The notes under the pieces: generated by a model
Databases searched by the model: none
What the model saw: the letters and a program-made list of their open reading frames with translations, nothing else
What the model was told of the DNA's origin: nothing
Source: Hahellaceae bacterium
Lineage (GTDB): Bacteria; Pseudomonadota; Gammaproteobacteria; Pseudomonadales; Oleiphilaceae
Direction: 5' to 3'
DNA: 64,000 nt
Assembly (NCBI GenBank): GCA_024234505.1
Contig: JACKOD010000004.1
Coordinates: 310,001 to 374,000, forward strand
Part shown: positions 24,700 to 34,060 of the stretch, piece by piece
How positions within the stretch are numbered: position 1 is the stretch's first letter
Layout: each line of letters starts with the position of its first letter
Translations under genes and position numbers: made by a program

Positions 24700-25416
24700 A
24701 TGTCTGATGCAGATAGCAGTACCGAACAGCCTTCTTCCAATTTGATGCGACGAATTCGCAGTTTTGCCATTCGCAGTGGCAGGATGACGGCAGGGCAGCA
24801 ACTTGCAATGGATGCCAGTTGGCCTGACTATGGTTTGCGAGTGTCCGACGGGCGCATAAATCCTGATGAACTGTTTGGGGGTCAGGGGCCTTTGGTGCTT
24901 GAGATCGGGTTCGGAATGGGGAGTTCGCTGGCGCAGATGATGCTGGATGCACCTGAAACCCATTTTATCGGTGTTGAAGTGCATCGTCCCGGATTGGGGG
25001 CGATTCTGATGAAAACGCTGGAACAGGGATCGACAAATCTGCGCTTGTATGGTGAAGATGCCAATGAAGTGATTGATCGCTGTCTGCCTGATGCCTGTCT
25101 GGATCGCGTGCAATTGTTTTTTCCTGATCCCTGGCACAAGAAAAAGCACCACAAACGCCGACTGGTTCAGCCGGAATTTGTTCAGCGGTTACGTGCAAAG
25201 CTTAAAGTGGGGGGCGTTTTCCATTTGGCCACCGATTGGGAAAATTATGCCGAGCATATGATGGCGGTGTTGTCTGACGCAGAAGGCTTTACTAATCAAA
25301 TGGGGACGGGCCAATACTCTCCCCGTCCGGACTATCGTCCGGTGACCAAGTTTGAAAAACGTGGGGAGCGCCTGGGGCACGGCGTGTGGGATTTGTTGTT
25401 TGAACGGACAGCGTAA
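24700..25416 (+). CDS. trmB: tRNA (guanine-N7)-methyltransferase TrmB
   Basis: About 238 residues from ATG 24700 (an in-frame ATG at 24682 is also possible; AGGTCG lies between them and suits 24700). The SAM site reads LEIGFGMGSSL, and FFPDPWHKKKHHKRRLV is the hallmark TrmB motif. The C terminus TKFEKRGERLGHGVWDL binds substrate. It makes m7G46 in tRNA variable loops. Length equals E. coli TrmB. The gene runs alone, convergent with the TPR regulator gene. Confidence 0.95.
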   Translation: MSDADSSTEQPSSNLMRRIRSFAIRSGRMTAGQQLAMDASWPDYGLRVSDGRINPDELFGGQGPLVLEIGFGMGSSLAQMMLDAPETHFIGVEVHRPGLGAILMKTLEQGSTNLRLYGEDANEVIDRCLPDACLDRVQLFFPDPWHKKKHHKRRLVQPEFVQRLRAKLKVGGVFHLATDWENYAEHMMAVLSDAEGFTNQMGTGQYSPRPDYRPVTKFEKRGERLGHGVWDLLFERTA

Positions 25417-25429
25417 GACGCTCGCCTTG

Positions 25430-27055
25430 TTACGCCGCAACCAGTTGACGCAGTTTTTTTTGTAGAAACTGGAAGCGTTTATATTGTTTGTGATCTTCTG
25501 GCAGTTTCGCGAGTCGTTTCAGACATTGTTCACATAGCGAAATACTGTCAGAGGCATCCTGTTCTGCAGGAATTTTTTTGAGTAATACCTGAACCAGATT
25601 CAGATTCAGCGCGGGATGTCTGGGAGAATAGGCCAGGGCATCCTGGAAAACCCGAATGGCTTCCGCCATATTTCCGGTTTCGGTCATCTGAATGCCCATA
25701 CGGTTGAGTTCGGCGGCCTTCTGTTTGTCTTGCCATGCGACAGGCTCGTCGCGCATGTCTTCGATTTTCTTTGCTATTTCGTCGTCTTGCCCATGCATGA
25801 TCTTAACCTGATTGAGCACGAGTTCTGCTTCATCTTCTTTGCCTAGCGTAAAAAGTGTCTGGGCATATTCGAGAGACAGTCTTGGGGGCAATTCCAACGC
25901 GAGTTCCATATAGAACTGTTGCGCCTTTTTCAAGGCATTCTCGGCTTCGTTATTCCGTTCACAGCTCAGATGAATGCGGGCACTGATCATGTTGCTTTGA
26001 AAACGAACATCCGAGACATGGCCATACCGGGTTTCTGCCGTATTGAGTGCTCCCAGCGCTTCGTCTTCGCGGCTGAAACGCAGGGGGCGTTCCAGTGTCG
26101 TTGCCGTGTCATGCAGGCAACGAGCGAAGTTCAGATAGTTATTGGCATTTTGAAATATTGACTGCTCGCCATGTTCTATCGCGTTTCTAAAGGCTTCGGT
26201 TGCAATGTCAAAATCCTGATTTTCCTGTGCTACTTCGCCCAGCCGAACATGGCGTTGGATCGCTCGTGGTGAATGGGAGACGGCCTCAAATAAAATAGTC
26301 TGGGCCAGTTTTTTCTTACCCAGTTCCAGCAATACATCCGCAAGTAAATCGTAGGCAGGCAAACAGAGCGGATTTTTACTGATAATGTCATTGAGTTCAC
26401 TCTCTGCATCGCTGAATTCGGACTGTGCGATGGCAACTCTGACGAGCCCGAGTCTCGCCCAAAGCACGGGGCGGGTCTTGAGGACTTCCAGATAGATGCG
26501 TTTTGCGTTGTCGTAATCTTTTTTCTGTAAATAGATTTGCGCCTGGGTTTTTTGACACCAGCTGCTGTATTTGCTGCCTTTGGCTATTTTTTTGTCGCAC
26601 AGATAGAGCGCATTGTTAATGTCATTGCAGTCAATGGCATATTTGATGTCGTAGAGCGCCTCTGAATCCATCAGAAGTGAATCCATGCGCTGTTTGAATG
26701 AATCGCGAGTGATCGGCTTGGTAATATACGCGTCGGGCTGGTACTCCACGGCACCCAGTACCATGTCTTTGGTGGTGTCGGCAGACATCATGATAAACAG
26801 CGAGGTTGCCCGTTGCAGTTTGCGAATACGCAACTCTTCAAGCACCTGTTGCCCATTTTTGGTGCCCAGATTGTAGTCGCAAATAATTACGTCAAAAATG
26901 CCTTGCTGACATTTATCTATGGCTTCCACACCATCGGCCGCCAGGTCGATAAACCAGGCTCCAAAAGATTTCAGATAGTCTTCCATCAGAAGACGCAGCT
27001 TGATGTTGGCGTCAACGATTAAAAATCGGGTTTGATTATACTCTCTGAAATACAT
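25430..27055 (-). CDS. Response regulator with C-terminal TPR array
   Basis: A 541-residue protein. Receiver domain at residues 10-130 (FLIVDANIKLR, phospho-acceptor in VIICDYNLGTKNG, Lys in ITKPI), then a long run of tetratricopeptide-like repeats (for example AKRIYLEVLKTRPVLWARLG and AIRVFQDALAYSPRHPALNL). There is no DNA-binding domain, so the output is probably protein-protein contact. Similar proteins are common in Pseudomonas with no settled role. No kinase gene is adjacent. A slightly degenerate acidic pocket (VDANIK rather than DDD) may affect metal binding. Confidence 0.85.
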   Translation of the reverse strand: MYFREYNQTRFLIVDANIKLRLLMEDYLKSFGAWFIDLAADGVEAIDKCQQGIFDVIICDYNLGTKNGQQVLEELRIRKLQRATSLFIMMSADTTKDMVLGAVEYQPDAYITKPITRDSFKQRMDSLLMDSEALYDIKYAIDCNDINNALYLCDKKIAKGSKYSSWCQKTQAQIYLQKKDYDNAKRIYLEVLKTRPVLWARLGLVRVAIAQSEFSDAESELNDIISKNPLCLPAYDLLADVLLELGKKKLAQTILFEAVSHSPRAIQRHVRLGEVAQENQDFDIATEAFRNAIEHGEQSIFQNANNYLNFARCLHDTATTLERPLRFSREDEALGALNTAETRYGHVSDVRFQSNMISARIHLSCERNNEAENALKKAQQFYMELALELPPRLSLEYAQTLFTLGKEDEAELVLNQVKIMHGQDDEIAKKIEDMRDEPVAWQDKQKAAELNRMGIQMTETGNMAEAIRVFQDALAYSPRHPALNLNLVQVLLKKIPAEQDASDSISLCEQCLKRLAKLPEDHKQYKRFQFLQKKLRQLVAA

Positions 27056-27182
27056 GGGCCCGCGCTTGTGAAGTGAATTCCGTCGTCAAAGTTTCCTTGT
27101 TCGCATGAGCAAGCGTAGCTTAATCCGCGATCTTTGTAAGCTAATTTTATGAAATGTATGCCACGACAATGTGTTTAGCCGA

Positions 27183-28316
27183 TTATAGGAACAGGTCCAG
27201 AATCTGATTGAGATAGCGAAAGCCCTTGTCGGTGCACTGTAAGCGGTCGGGGTAAATTAACTGGCGTTCGCGAGCGAGCGATAGCGCGGGTTCCAGGCTG
27301 GCCAAGGGTTGTCCCGTACGCTCGGTGTAGCTGTTTTCAGTCACGCCCGGCTTCAGGCGTAGCGCGTTCATCAAAAACTCCAGTGGTAAATCTTCAGTGG
27401 CAATCACCGAGGTTTCTGCAAGAAAATCATCTCGTCGCTGCAAGTAGGCATTCGGTTGACGGGTTTTTCTATAACGCTGGATCCGACCGTCGGGCCAACT
27501 GATTTTCCCGTGTGCGCCGGCGCCGATGCCGAGATAATCACCGAACTCCCAGTAGTTGAGATTGTGACGCGAGGCGCAGCCAGGTTTGGCATAGGCTGAT
27601 ACTTCATACTGAACATAACCTGCCTGTTCCAGCATGTGATGGCCGGCTTCCTGTATGTTGCAGAGCGTGTCGTCATTCGGCAGTTTAGGCGGGCGGCGGT
27701 AGAATTCGGTGTTGGGTTCGAGCGTTAGTTGATACCAGGAAATATGGTTGGGGCTAAAAGCAAATGCCGTTTCCAGATCTGCCATTGCCTGGCCCACATT
27801 TTGGCCCGGTAATCCATGCATTAAATCCAGATTAAAGTTATCAAAACCGCAGTCACGTAAATGCATAATCGCACTGCATGCGTCGTGGCGACTGTGTATC
27901 CGGCCCAGTTTTTTTAGCATGTCATCCGAAAAACTCTGGATTCCCAACGAGAGGCGATTGATGCCGGCGTTTCGATAACCGGCAAAGCGATGTTGCTCGA
28001 ATGTCCCCGGGTTGGCTTCCAGTGTGATTTCAATTGCGGATGAAAAAGGGATTCGGGATTCAATTTCCTTCAACAGTTGCAGGTAAAAATCGGCGCTCAT
28101 CAGGCTGGGTGTTCCCCCGCCAAAAAAGATAGAGCCAAGCGAACGCCCCTGCACCAACGGAAGATCCAGAGTGAGATCCTGTAGGAGTGCCTGAAGGTAT
28201 GCCTGTTCAGGCACCTGATCGGCGGCGTGGGAGTTAAAGTCACAGTAGGGACACTTGCGAATGCACCAGGGCAAATGAACATACAGGGAAAGCGGAGGCA
28301 GTGACAGTATGTTCAT
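27183..28316 (-). CDS. hemW: Radical-SAM haem chaperone HemW
   Basis: A 377-residue HemN-like protein. The iron-sulfur motif CIRKCPYC (Cys 18, 22, 25) follows LYVHLPWC at the N terminus; the SAM site FFGGGTPS and the C-terminal HemN_C domain are present. It lacks the longer N-terminal region of true coproporphyrinogen dehydrogenase HemN. HemW binds haem and transfers it to respiratory enzymes. Lies in the conserved hemW-rdgB-DUF4426-metW-metX run. Confidence 0.9.
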   Translation of the reverse strand: MNILSLPPLSLYVHLPWCIRKCPYCDFNSHAADQVPEQAYLQALLQDLTLDLPLVQGRSLGSIFFGGGTPSLMSADFYLQLLKEIESRIPFSSAIEITLEANPGTFEQHRFAGYRNAGINRLSLGIQSFSDDMLKKLGRIHSRHDACSAIMHLRDCGFDNFNLDLMHGLPGQNVGQAMADLETAFAFSPNHISWYQLTLEPNTEFYRRPPKLPNDDTLCNIQEAGHHMLEQAGYVQYEVSAYAKPGCASRHNLNYWEFGDYLGIGAGAHGKISWPDGRIQRYRKTRQPNAYLQRRDDFLAETSVIATEDLPLEFLMNALRLKPGVTENSYTERTGQPLASLEPALSLARERQLIYPDRLQCTDKGFRYLNQILDLFL

Positions 28317-28367
28317 TTGATTAACCGGTGGTTGAAGAGGGCGCGTAAGTGTTTATGAATAGCCGAA

Positions 28368-28970
28368 TCAAAGGGATCTGACTTTAGCTGGTAAAGCGGT
28401 AAGCAGCTTTTGCAGCGCATGACCCCGATGGCTGAGTGCATTTTTGCGGTCAGGGCTTAACTCGGCCGCACTGCATTGCTCTGACGCGACCCAGAAGAGC
28501 GGGTCGTAGCCAAATCCACCGTTCCCTTGGGGGCGGGTAAGTATTTCTCCCTCCCAGACACCATGGCAAATCAGTGGCGTAGGGTCTTCGGCGTGCTGCA
28601 AATAGACCAGTACACAATGATAGCGTGCTGTTCGGTGAGGCTCGCTAATCTCGGACAGGTCATTGAGCAGTTTTTCATTATTCCGTTCATCACTCGTGGG
28701 GCGTCCTGCGTAGCGTGCGGAATAAATGCCGGGTGCTCCCTGTAATGCATCCACTTCCAGGCCGGAATCATCTGCAATGGCCGGAAGACCACTTTCTCTA
28801 CTGGCGTGTCGCGCTTTGATGAGCGCATTTTCTACGAAGGTCAGCCCGGCTTCATCGGCGTCCGAGATGGCAAACTCTGACTGCGGCACTACCTTCAGGC
28901 CGACTGAATCCAGGAGGGCGTTGAGTTCGCTAATTTTGCCTTTATTTGAGCTTGCCAGAACGATGTTCAT
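28368..28970 (-). CDS. rdgB: Non-canonical purine NTP pyrophosphatase RdgB
   Basis: About 200 residues from ATG 28970; the open frame reaches a TTG four codons earlier. The N-terminal SSNKGKISEL is the Ham1/RdgB phosphate-binding motif; ADDSGLEVDALQGAPGIYSARY and GGFGYDPLFW are the other signature segments. It hydrolyses dITP, dXTP and ITP to monophosphates, keeping them out of DNA. Twenty bases separate it from the DUF4426 gene, same direction, so likely one transcript. Confidence 0.95.
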   Translation of the reverse strand: MNIVLASSNKGKISELNALLDSVGLKVVPQSEFAISDADEAGLTFVENALIKARHASRESGLPAIADDSGLEVDALQGAPGIYSARYAGRPTSDERNNEKLLNDLSEISEPHRTARYHCVLVYLQHAEDPTPLICHGVWEGEILTRPQGNGGFGYDPLFWVASEQCSAAELSPDRKNALSHRGHALQKLLTALPAKVRSL

Positions 28971-28990
28971 TCTCGGATCCAATCGGGTGG

Positions 28991-29467
28991 TTAATTATTG
29001 TAGAAATTTTGTACGAAGCGAATTTTCATCGGTTGTGATTCGCCATTCACATGGCTGGTCACATTGAAGGTAAGCAATTCGCTTTCAGCAAACTGGAATT
29101 CCGCAATGTAATAAATGGCACGGCCTTCGGTTACCCGGTGAAAGGGGAGTTGCACCTGTTGCTGGATATCGTTGCTCACTATGCCTTCAATCTGAGCTGC
29201 TACCGGTTCTGCAAGTTTGCCCGGCACCTTTTTCAGAACGCTGATATTAATAACACCAATCGCTTTACTGCGAACAATGTCATATTGTTTGGCAACTTCC
29301 GGTGACAGAAAAGTGCTGTTAAAGGCACTGTAGTGTACTTCGTAGGCGCCAAAATCTTCCTTTTGTTCTGCCTGAGCGATATTAGATATCCATACCAACA
29401 TCATCAGGCAATAAAGCCGAACACAAAGGGAGCTGAACGGGCCTGAGGATTGATAAGTCGAGTACAT
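28991..29467 (-). CDS. DUF4426 periplasmic protein
   Basis: About 158 residues from ATG 29467, with AAGGACACGAACC upstream. The N-terminal signal (LYCLMMLVWISNIAQAEQ) suggests export. The mature part is beta-rich, with YEVHYSAFNSTFLSPEVAKQY and the C-terminal KIRFVQNFYNN typical of DUF4426. Always found between metW and rdgB in Pseudomonas relatives. Function unknown. Confidence 0.85.
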   Translation of the reverse strand: MYSTYQSSGPFSSLCVRLYCLMMLVWISNIAQAEQKEDFGAYEVHYSAFNSTFLSPEVAKQYDIVRSKAIGVINISVLKKVPGKLAEPVAAQIEGIVSNDIQQQVQLPFHRVTEGRAIYYIAEFQFAESELLTFNVTSHVNGESQPMKIRFVQNFYNN

Positions 29468-29506
29468 GGTTCGTGTCCTTTGGGTTGGTGAGGGGTTGGC
29501 CAATGA

Positions 29507-30100
29507 TCACCGTGACAGATGATAAATGGCAATTTCACCCAACATATTAGGCCACATGTGAATAAACCAGCGGTGCTGGTGTGACCGATCGACCACGGTA
29601 CGGTTAATGATCTGCAAATTCCGTTGTCGGCACAGGTTTTCAAAATCCTTAAACGTGCAAAGGTGAATGTTGGGTGTGTTGTACCAAGTATAGGGCAGTG
29701 AACGGGAAATAGGCATTTCGCCTTTGTTCATCAGATACCAGCGGCACTTCCAGTGACCAAAGTTAGGGAAAGTAATAATGCACTCTTTTCCCAGACGTAG
29801 CATTTCGTCGAGCATTCGGTCAGGGTGCATGACCGCTTGCAGCGCCTGAGTCATGATGACGTAGTCAAAGCCGTTGGTTTTAAAGTTTGCCAGCCCTTTG
29901 ACATCCAGATCCTGCTCGATGACATTCACCCCTTTGCTTATGCAGGCGTTAATGTGGTCGGGATTGATTTCCAGGCCATAGCCGTTAATTTGCTTGGTCT
30001 GGCTAAGGTGGTGTAGCAGGGTGCCATCGCCACACCCCAGATCGAGCAGGCGAGACGCGGGTTTGATCCACTGTTCTATGAGTTCCAGATCGGCGCGCAT
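29507..30100 (-). CDS. metW: Methionine biosynthesis protein MetW
   Basis: A 197-residue SAM-methyltransferase-like protein. LLDLGCGDGTLLHHL binds the nucleotide; ITFPNFGHWKCRW and PYTWYNTPNIH are MetW signatures. It is paired with MetX and needed for the acyl-homoserine pathway in several Proteobacteria; recent work ties MetW to MetX activity by complex formation. Its ATG overlaps the metX stop by one base (TGATG), so translation is coupled. Confidence 0.94.
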   Translation of the reverse strand: MRADLELIEQWIKPASRLLDLGCGDGTLLHHLSQTKQINGYGLEINPDHINACISKGVNVIEQDLDVKGLANFKTNGFDYVIMTQALQAVMHPDRMLDEMLRLGKECIITFPNFGHWKCRWYLMNKGEMPISRSLPYTWYNTPNIHLCTFKDFENLCRQRNLQIINRTVVDRSHQHRWFIHMWPNMLGEIAIYHLSR

Positions 30101-31248
30101 CAGGCATTCACCTCGTCAGCAATTCGGTTCATATTGGCTGAAAATACATCCATATAGCGTGGTGAGGGAATAAGAAATGCATCGTGCCCGTGGGGGGCAT
30201 CAATTTCGGCGTAGCATACACGCTTGCCCGCTTCGACGAGCGCATTGACCAGTTGCTCTGAGCGCTCGGGTGAAAAGCGCCAGTCGGAAGTAAACGCGGC
30301 CACAAAAAAACTGCACTTGGCCTGACTAACCGCATCTACCAGAGAGTTTTCATAATCTTTTGCCGGATCAAAATAGTCCAACGCCCGGGTCATCAGCAGA
30401 TAAGTGTTTGCATCAAAGTTTTCGGAAAACCGCTCTCCCTGATAATTCAGATACCGTTCCACTTCGAATTCGACTTCAAAGCCATATTTAAAGGCTTTTT
30501 CGCGCATTTCCCTGCCAAACTTTTCGCCCATCGACAGATCGGAAAGATAGGTAATATGCCCCACCATTCTTGCCAGCATCAAACCGCGCTTTGGAATGGT
30601 GTTATGTTCGTGGTAACGACCGGCATGAAAATCCGGGTCTGTTGTGATGGCTTTGCGTGCCACTTCGTTAAAAGCGATATTTTGTGCCGTTAACTTGGGG
30701 GTCGAGGCGATAATAACGGCGTGATGAACCCTATCGGGTAAATCTATCGCCCATTGCAGCGCCTGCATTCCGCCTAGTGAGCCGCCCACGATGGCAGCCC
30801 ATTTGCTGATACCTAAATGATCAGCCAGACGAACCTGACTCTGAACCCAGTCCTTAACCGTGATGACCGGAAAATCAGGGCCATAGCGACGGTCTGTTTC
30901 CGGATTAATGGATTGGGGCCCGGTGCTGCCGTGACAGCCTCCAAGATTATTCAGGCAAACAACAAAGAATCGTTGTGTGTCGATAGGTTTGCCCGGACCA
31001 ATACAGGAGTCCCACCAGCCGGGTTTGCGCTCATCCATACTGTGGTAGCCCGCGGCATGATGGTGTCCGCTCAGTGCATGACAAATCAATATCGCGTTAG
31101 AGCGCGTGGAATTGAGTGTACCGTAAGTCTCATACACCAACTCAAAACTGGGAAGTGCCCGTCCGCTTTGGAGCGTTAACGGGGCATCGAAAATGACTGT
31201 CTGGGGTTTGACCAATCCGACGGAGTCGGGAGGCAATGTCTCGGGCAT
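30100..31248 (-). CDS. metX: Homoserine O-acyltransferase MetX
   Basis: A 382-residue alpha/beta-hydrolase-fold enzyme. Nucleophile Ser is in VGGSLGGMQALQWA; CHALSGHHHAAG, NLGGCHGSTGP and the C-terminal ...DAPHGHDAFLI with the catalytic His complete the family pattern. It acylates homoserine for methionine synthesis. Family members use acetyl- or succinyl-CoA; the Pseudomonas homologues are succinyl transferases, and the choice cannot be settled by eye. Coupled to metW. Confidence 0.93.
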   Translation of the reverse strand: MPETLPPDSVGLVKPQTVIFDAPLTLQSGRALPSFELVYETYGTLNSTRSNAILICHALSGHHHAAGYHSMDERKPGWWDSCIGPGKPIDTQRFFVVCLNNLGGCHGSTGPQSINPETDRRYGPDFPVITVKDWVQSQVRLADHLGISKWAAIVGGSLGGMQALQWAIDLPDRVHHAVIIASTPKLTAQNIAFNEVARKAITTDPDFHAGRYHEHNTIPKRGLMLARMVGHITYLSDLSMGEKFGREMREKAFKYGFEVEFEVERYLNYQGERFSENFDANTYLLMTRALDYFDPAKDYENSLVDAVSQAKCSFFVAAFTSDWRFSPERSEQLVNALVEAGKRVCYAEIDAPHGHDAFLIPSPRYMDVFSANMNRIADEVNA

Positions 31249-31300
31249 CAGCGTTCCGGTCTAAATGTCAGGGATGTTAAGGAGTTGGATAGATAAAATG

Positions 31301-31323
31301 GTGACGAGTGTAAACCTCGTCAC
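31301..31323 (-). terminator. Hairpin between the dynamin-like gene and metX
   Basis: Eight-base stem GTGACGAG / CTCGTCAC with a seven-base loop. On the minus strand a weak T run (ATTTTAT) follows. It could end the upstream transcript or act as a leader hairpin for metX. The rest of the 240-bp gap shows no riboswitch-like structure. Confidence 0.4.
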
Positions 31324-31485
31324 TCTATATCTCAATCCCTCTGGCGCTTTCTTACTGGGTGTGCGCGTTGCGGGCGGTATTCTGCTGGTCGTGAATAAGC
31401 GCTATTGCGAAGATTTACCTACTGATTATAGGTGTGACCTGGCCCTCAATATAATCAATTCGAGCTCAAGACAGGTTGAGTTGGA

Positions 31486-33450
31486 TCAACCCGTCAGGCC
31501 CGGCAGTGAAACCACTTTTTTACTGCTCAAGGTGGGGGCTGGTTTTCGCACATGGCGCTGGATACTGTCGGCAATCATCAGTTGGGCCTGGTTTTCGTCC
31601 AATAGCTTGCGGATTTGCTCTCGCTGACTGTTGACACTTTTGTTGGTCTGGCTGAGTGATTTCAGTCTTTTTATCTGATGCTCCAATAATTGCTTTTGCT
31701 CCAGCGTGTACTGCATGATCGGCAGCAGTGCCTCATTGGGCCAGCGCTCACATTCGGTCCGAATACCTGTGTAGATGTCTCTGGCTTCCTGCACCATGGT
31801 GCTGAAGAAGCGTTTGATCACCAGTGTTTGCTCGGTGAGTATGGTTCGCGGCGCGCGACGGAATCGCGTGGCTTTTTCTTCCAGTACTTTCAGTGCCTTG
31901 ATTTGTCGGGCAACTGAGAAGGGAATGGGTTGCAAATGCTGGGCTTTGGTGTCTGACTTATAGCGTTGATAAATCGAATTCACCATCTTTTCGGCCAAGC
32001 GTGCTTCGCTTTGCAGGTGGCGAATATCATCATTCAGACGCTGAAAAAACTGCTGCATCGTGATATTCATCCCCACCGTGGTCCAGCTGTCCTGTAATTT
32101 CTGGCGCGTTTCTACAATGGTGTTTTCCAGCTTTTCGGGGGTAACCAGCTGTGTCAGGATTTGTTCCTGAGACTTCATTAGTCGCCGGCTGGAACGCAAT
32201 GTAATCAGTTTTTTATAATAAAAGTCATAATCTTGCTGGGTTTTTTGAGCCAGGTGCTGCATCAGGGTCGGGTTGACCTTTTTATCTTCAATCAGTGAGA
32301 GCTGCTGCGACAGATTGTTGAGTCGGGAGTGCAGAACGGCCTGGCTGTTTTGAAGCATGCCCAAAATATCGTTAATAAAACTGGTCGTGATGATCTGTTC
32401 TTTTTGGGCGAGAATCCGCTCACTGATCAATTGTTCCAGTTCAGGTAGCTGGCTGCGTTTTTCCAGTTCGGCATCTTTACGTACCTTGGCCAGCAGTGCT
32501 TGCTTGGCCGAGACAGGAATAATGTCTTCGCTGGCGATTTTCAGATGATCTGCCGTGTATTTGCGAACTTTCCGTATAGAATCCTGCGTATGGGTTTCGC
32601 CTTGCAAGTCATCCCATAACACATCTATTTTGTTCAGTACGGCAAAACGACCGGCACGATGATCCGACTCATCCAGCGCAATATAGTCGCGCCAGATGGA
32701 TAAATCGCTGGCGGTGACTCCGGTATCCGCGCTGAGCAGAAAAATCACCGCATGTGCATTCGGAATCATGCTGATGGTCAGTTCGGGTTCTGATCCAAGG
32801 GCATTGAGTCCGGGGGTGTCCAGAATTCTTAGGCCCCGTGTCAGCAACGGGTGATCCAGACTGATCATGGCATGCCGCCAGGCAGGAATAATGACATTGC
32901 CCGGATGCTCCGGATCATGATCCAGCATGTCTTTGAGAAACCCCAGCTCGCGTGCGCGTTCGACGCTGACGCTCAAAGTGCGAGCCACTTCTTTCAGGCT
33001 GGCCTGCATCGCTTCGGGTGAGCTGATATCGAGCGGGTGCTTTTGCCATGCTTCGGGTTGTAGTTTGATCTGGCCCAGGGCTTCAGCATTTTCCCGACTT
33101 TCAATGGGTAATAGTTGCAGATAGCTTTCGTTTTGCTCCCGATCGAAAAATATTTCTGTGGGGCACATGGTGGTTCGGCCCGCCTGCGAGGGGAGCATTC
33201 GCTGGCCAAAGTCGGCAAAAAACAATGCGTTGATGAGCTCTGTTTTGCCCCGGGAATATTCACCGACGAATGCGATGGTCAGTTCGTCGTCCTGCAGCAG
33301 TTTAAGCCCGCGTTTCAGTCGTAAATCAATGTCATCGGAGTAGAGCTTGTTGTTTTGCAGCCAGGTCTGGTAACGAATGACTTCCTTGACCAGATTGTTT
33401 TTCCAGCCGAAATAAGCTTCAACTTGATGGGATAGACTGCCGGCAGACAT
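31486..33450 (-). CDS. Dynamin-family large GTPase
   Basis: About 654 residues from the ATG at 33450 (AAGGG upstream). The GTPase domain has G1 GEYSRGKTELIN at residues 63-74, G2 Thr in AGRTTMCPTE, G3 LDTPGLNALG and G4 LNKIDVLWDD. The remaining two thirds are long helices with coiled-coil character (QLSLIEDKK..., MTLEQKQLLEHQIKRLKSL-like stretches), as in bacterial dynamin-like proteins that bind and remodel membranes. It has no membrane span. It lies between metX and the yggU-yggT-proC block, where Pseudomonas has nothing comparable. Confidence 0.87.
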   Translation of the reverse strand: MSAGSLSHQVEAYFGWKNNLVKEVIRYQTWLQNNKLYSDDIDLRLKRGLKLLQDDELTIAFVGEYSRGKTELINALFFADFGQRMLPSQAGRTTMCPTEIFFDREQNESYLQLLPIESRENAEALGQIKLQPEAWQKHPLDISSPEAMQASLKEVARTLSVSVERARELGFLKDMLDHDPEHPGNVIIPAWRHAMISLDHPLLTRGLRILDTPGLNALGSEPELTISMIPNAHAVIFLLSADTGVTASDLSIWRDYIALDESDHRAGRFAVLNKIDVLWDDLQGETHTQDSIRKVRKYTADHLKIASEDIIPVSAKQALLAKVRKDAELEKRSQLPELEQLISERILAQKEQIITTSFINDILGMLQNSQAVLHSRLNNLSQQLSLIEDKKVNPTLMQHLAQKTQQDYDFYYKKLITLRSSRRLMKSQEQILTQLVTPEKLENTIVETRQKLQDSWTTVGMNITMQQFFQRLNDDIRHLQSEARLAEKMVNSIYQRYKSDTKAQHLQPIPFSVARQIKALKVLEEKATRFRRAPRTILTEQTLVIKRFFSTMVQEARDIYTGIRTECERWPNEALLPIMQYTLEQKQLLEHQIKRLKSLSQTNKSVNSQREQIRKLLDENQAQLMIADSIQRHVRKPAPTLSSKKVVSLPGLTG

Positions 33451-33712
33451 GAGATAACCCTTCTGAAAACGAAATGCCGCTATGACGCGTGCGCTGCGGC
33501 GCGGCACCTTGGGACAATAGTAAGACACCTAAAGTGCCTGTATGTTTTATGACCAGTGTGAATTATATGACGAAATAGGCGAACTGTCCGGGAGTGTTCG
33601 CGCAGGCGTGTTGTCATTCACCACTGCAAATTTGATTCAGTTGTCTTAGGCTAGTCGACAACTGCTTTTAAATCAATGGCTTTGAGTGACGAGTGCCAGC
33701 GTGGTCGGAAGG

Positions 33713-34060
33713 CTACGCATTTTCGTTGCTGAATGTAATGTTTGGTATGTTTGGGAACTGCGTCGGCTTTTCGATCTGTATCCGCTTATGGCGGCTGGTT
33801 TCGCCGCTGATCAGGGATACTTGTTGTTGCCGGACACCAAAACTTTTCGCCAGAAATTTCAGCAAATGCTGATTGGCTTTACCGTCTACGGGAGGGGCGG
33901 TAATGCGGATTTTAAGGCTGTCGCCATGTAATCCGCAAAACTCGTCTGTTTTCGCCTTGGGTTGCAAATGGCAAGTGAGAATTAAACGATCTCCTTGCCA
34001 TTGAATTGCGGGCGGGTTTGAGCTTTCGTGCGAGGCCACTGATCTGTTGGACTCAGACAA
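33713..34060 (-). CDS. yggU: YggU-family protein (DUF167)
   Basis: About 115 residues; core motif KIRITAPPVDGKANQHLLKFLAKSFGV is diagnostic of DUF167. The frame begins with TTG at 34060, overlapping the yggT stop by 8 bp; a GTG at 34039 is an alternative, and neither has a clear ribosome site, so translation probably depends on yggT. Function unknown. The C-terminal tail (FPNIPNITFSNENA) is longer than usual. Confidence 0.88.
   Translation of the reverse strand: MSESNRSVASHESSNPPAIQWQGDRLILTCHLQPKAKTDEFCGLHGDSLKIRITAPPVDGKANQHLLKFLAKSFGVRQQQVSLISGETSRHKRIQIEKPTQFPNIPNITFSNENA

Noticed and set aside
31249..31485. SAM riboswitch in front of metX
   Set aside because: Only one simple hairpin is present; conserved riboswitch core elements were not found.
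31265..31627. 120-codon plus-strand ORF beside metX
   Set aside because: Its second half lies antisense in the dynamin-like gene, it lacks a ribosome site, and no family was recognised.
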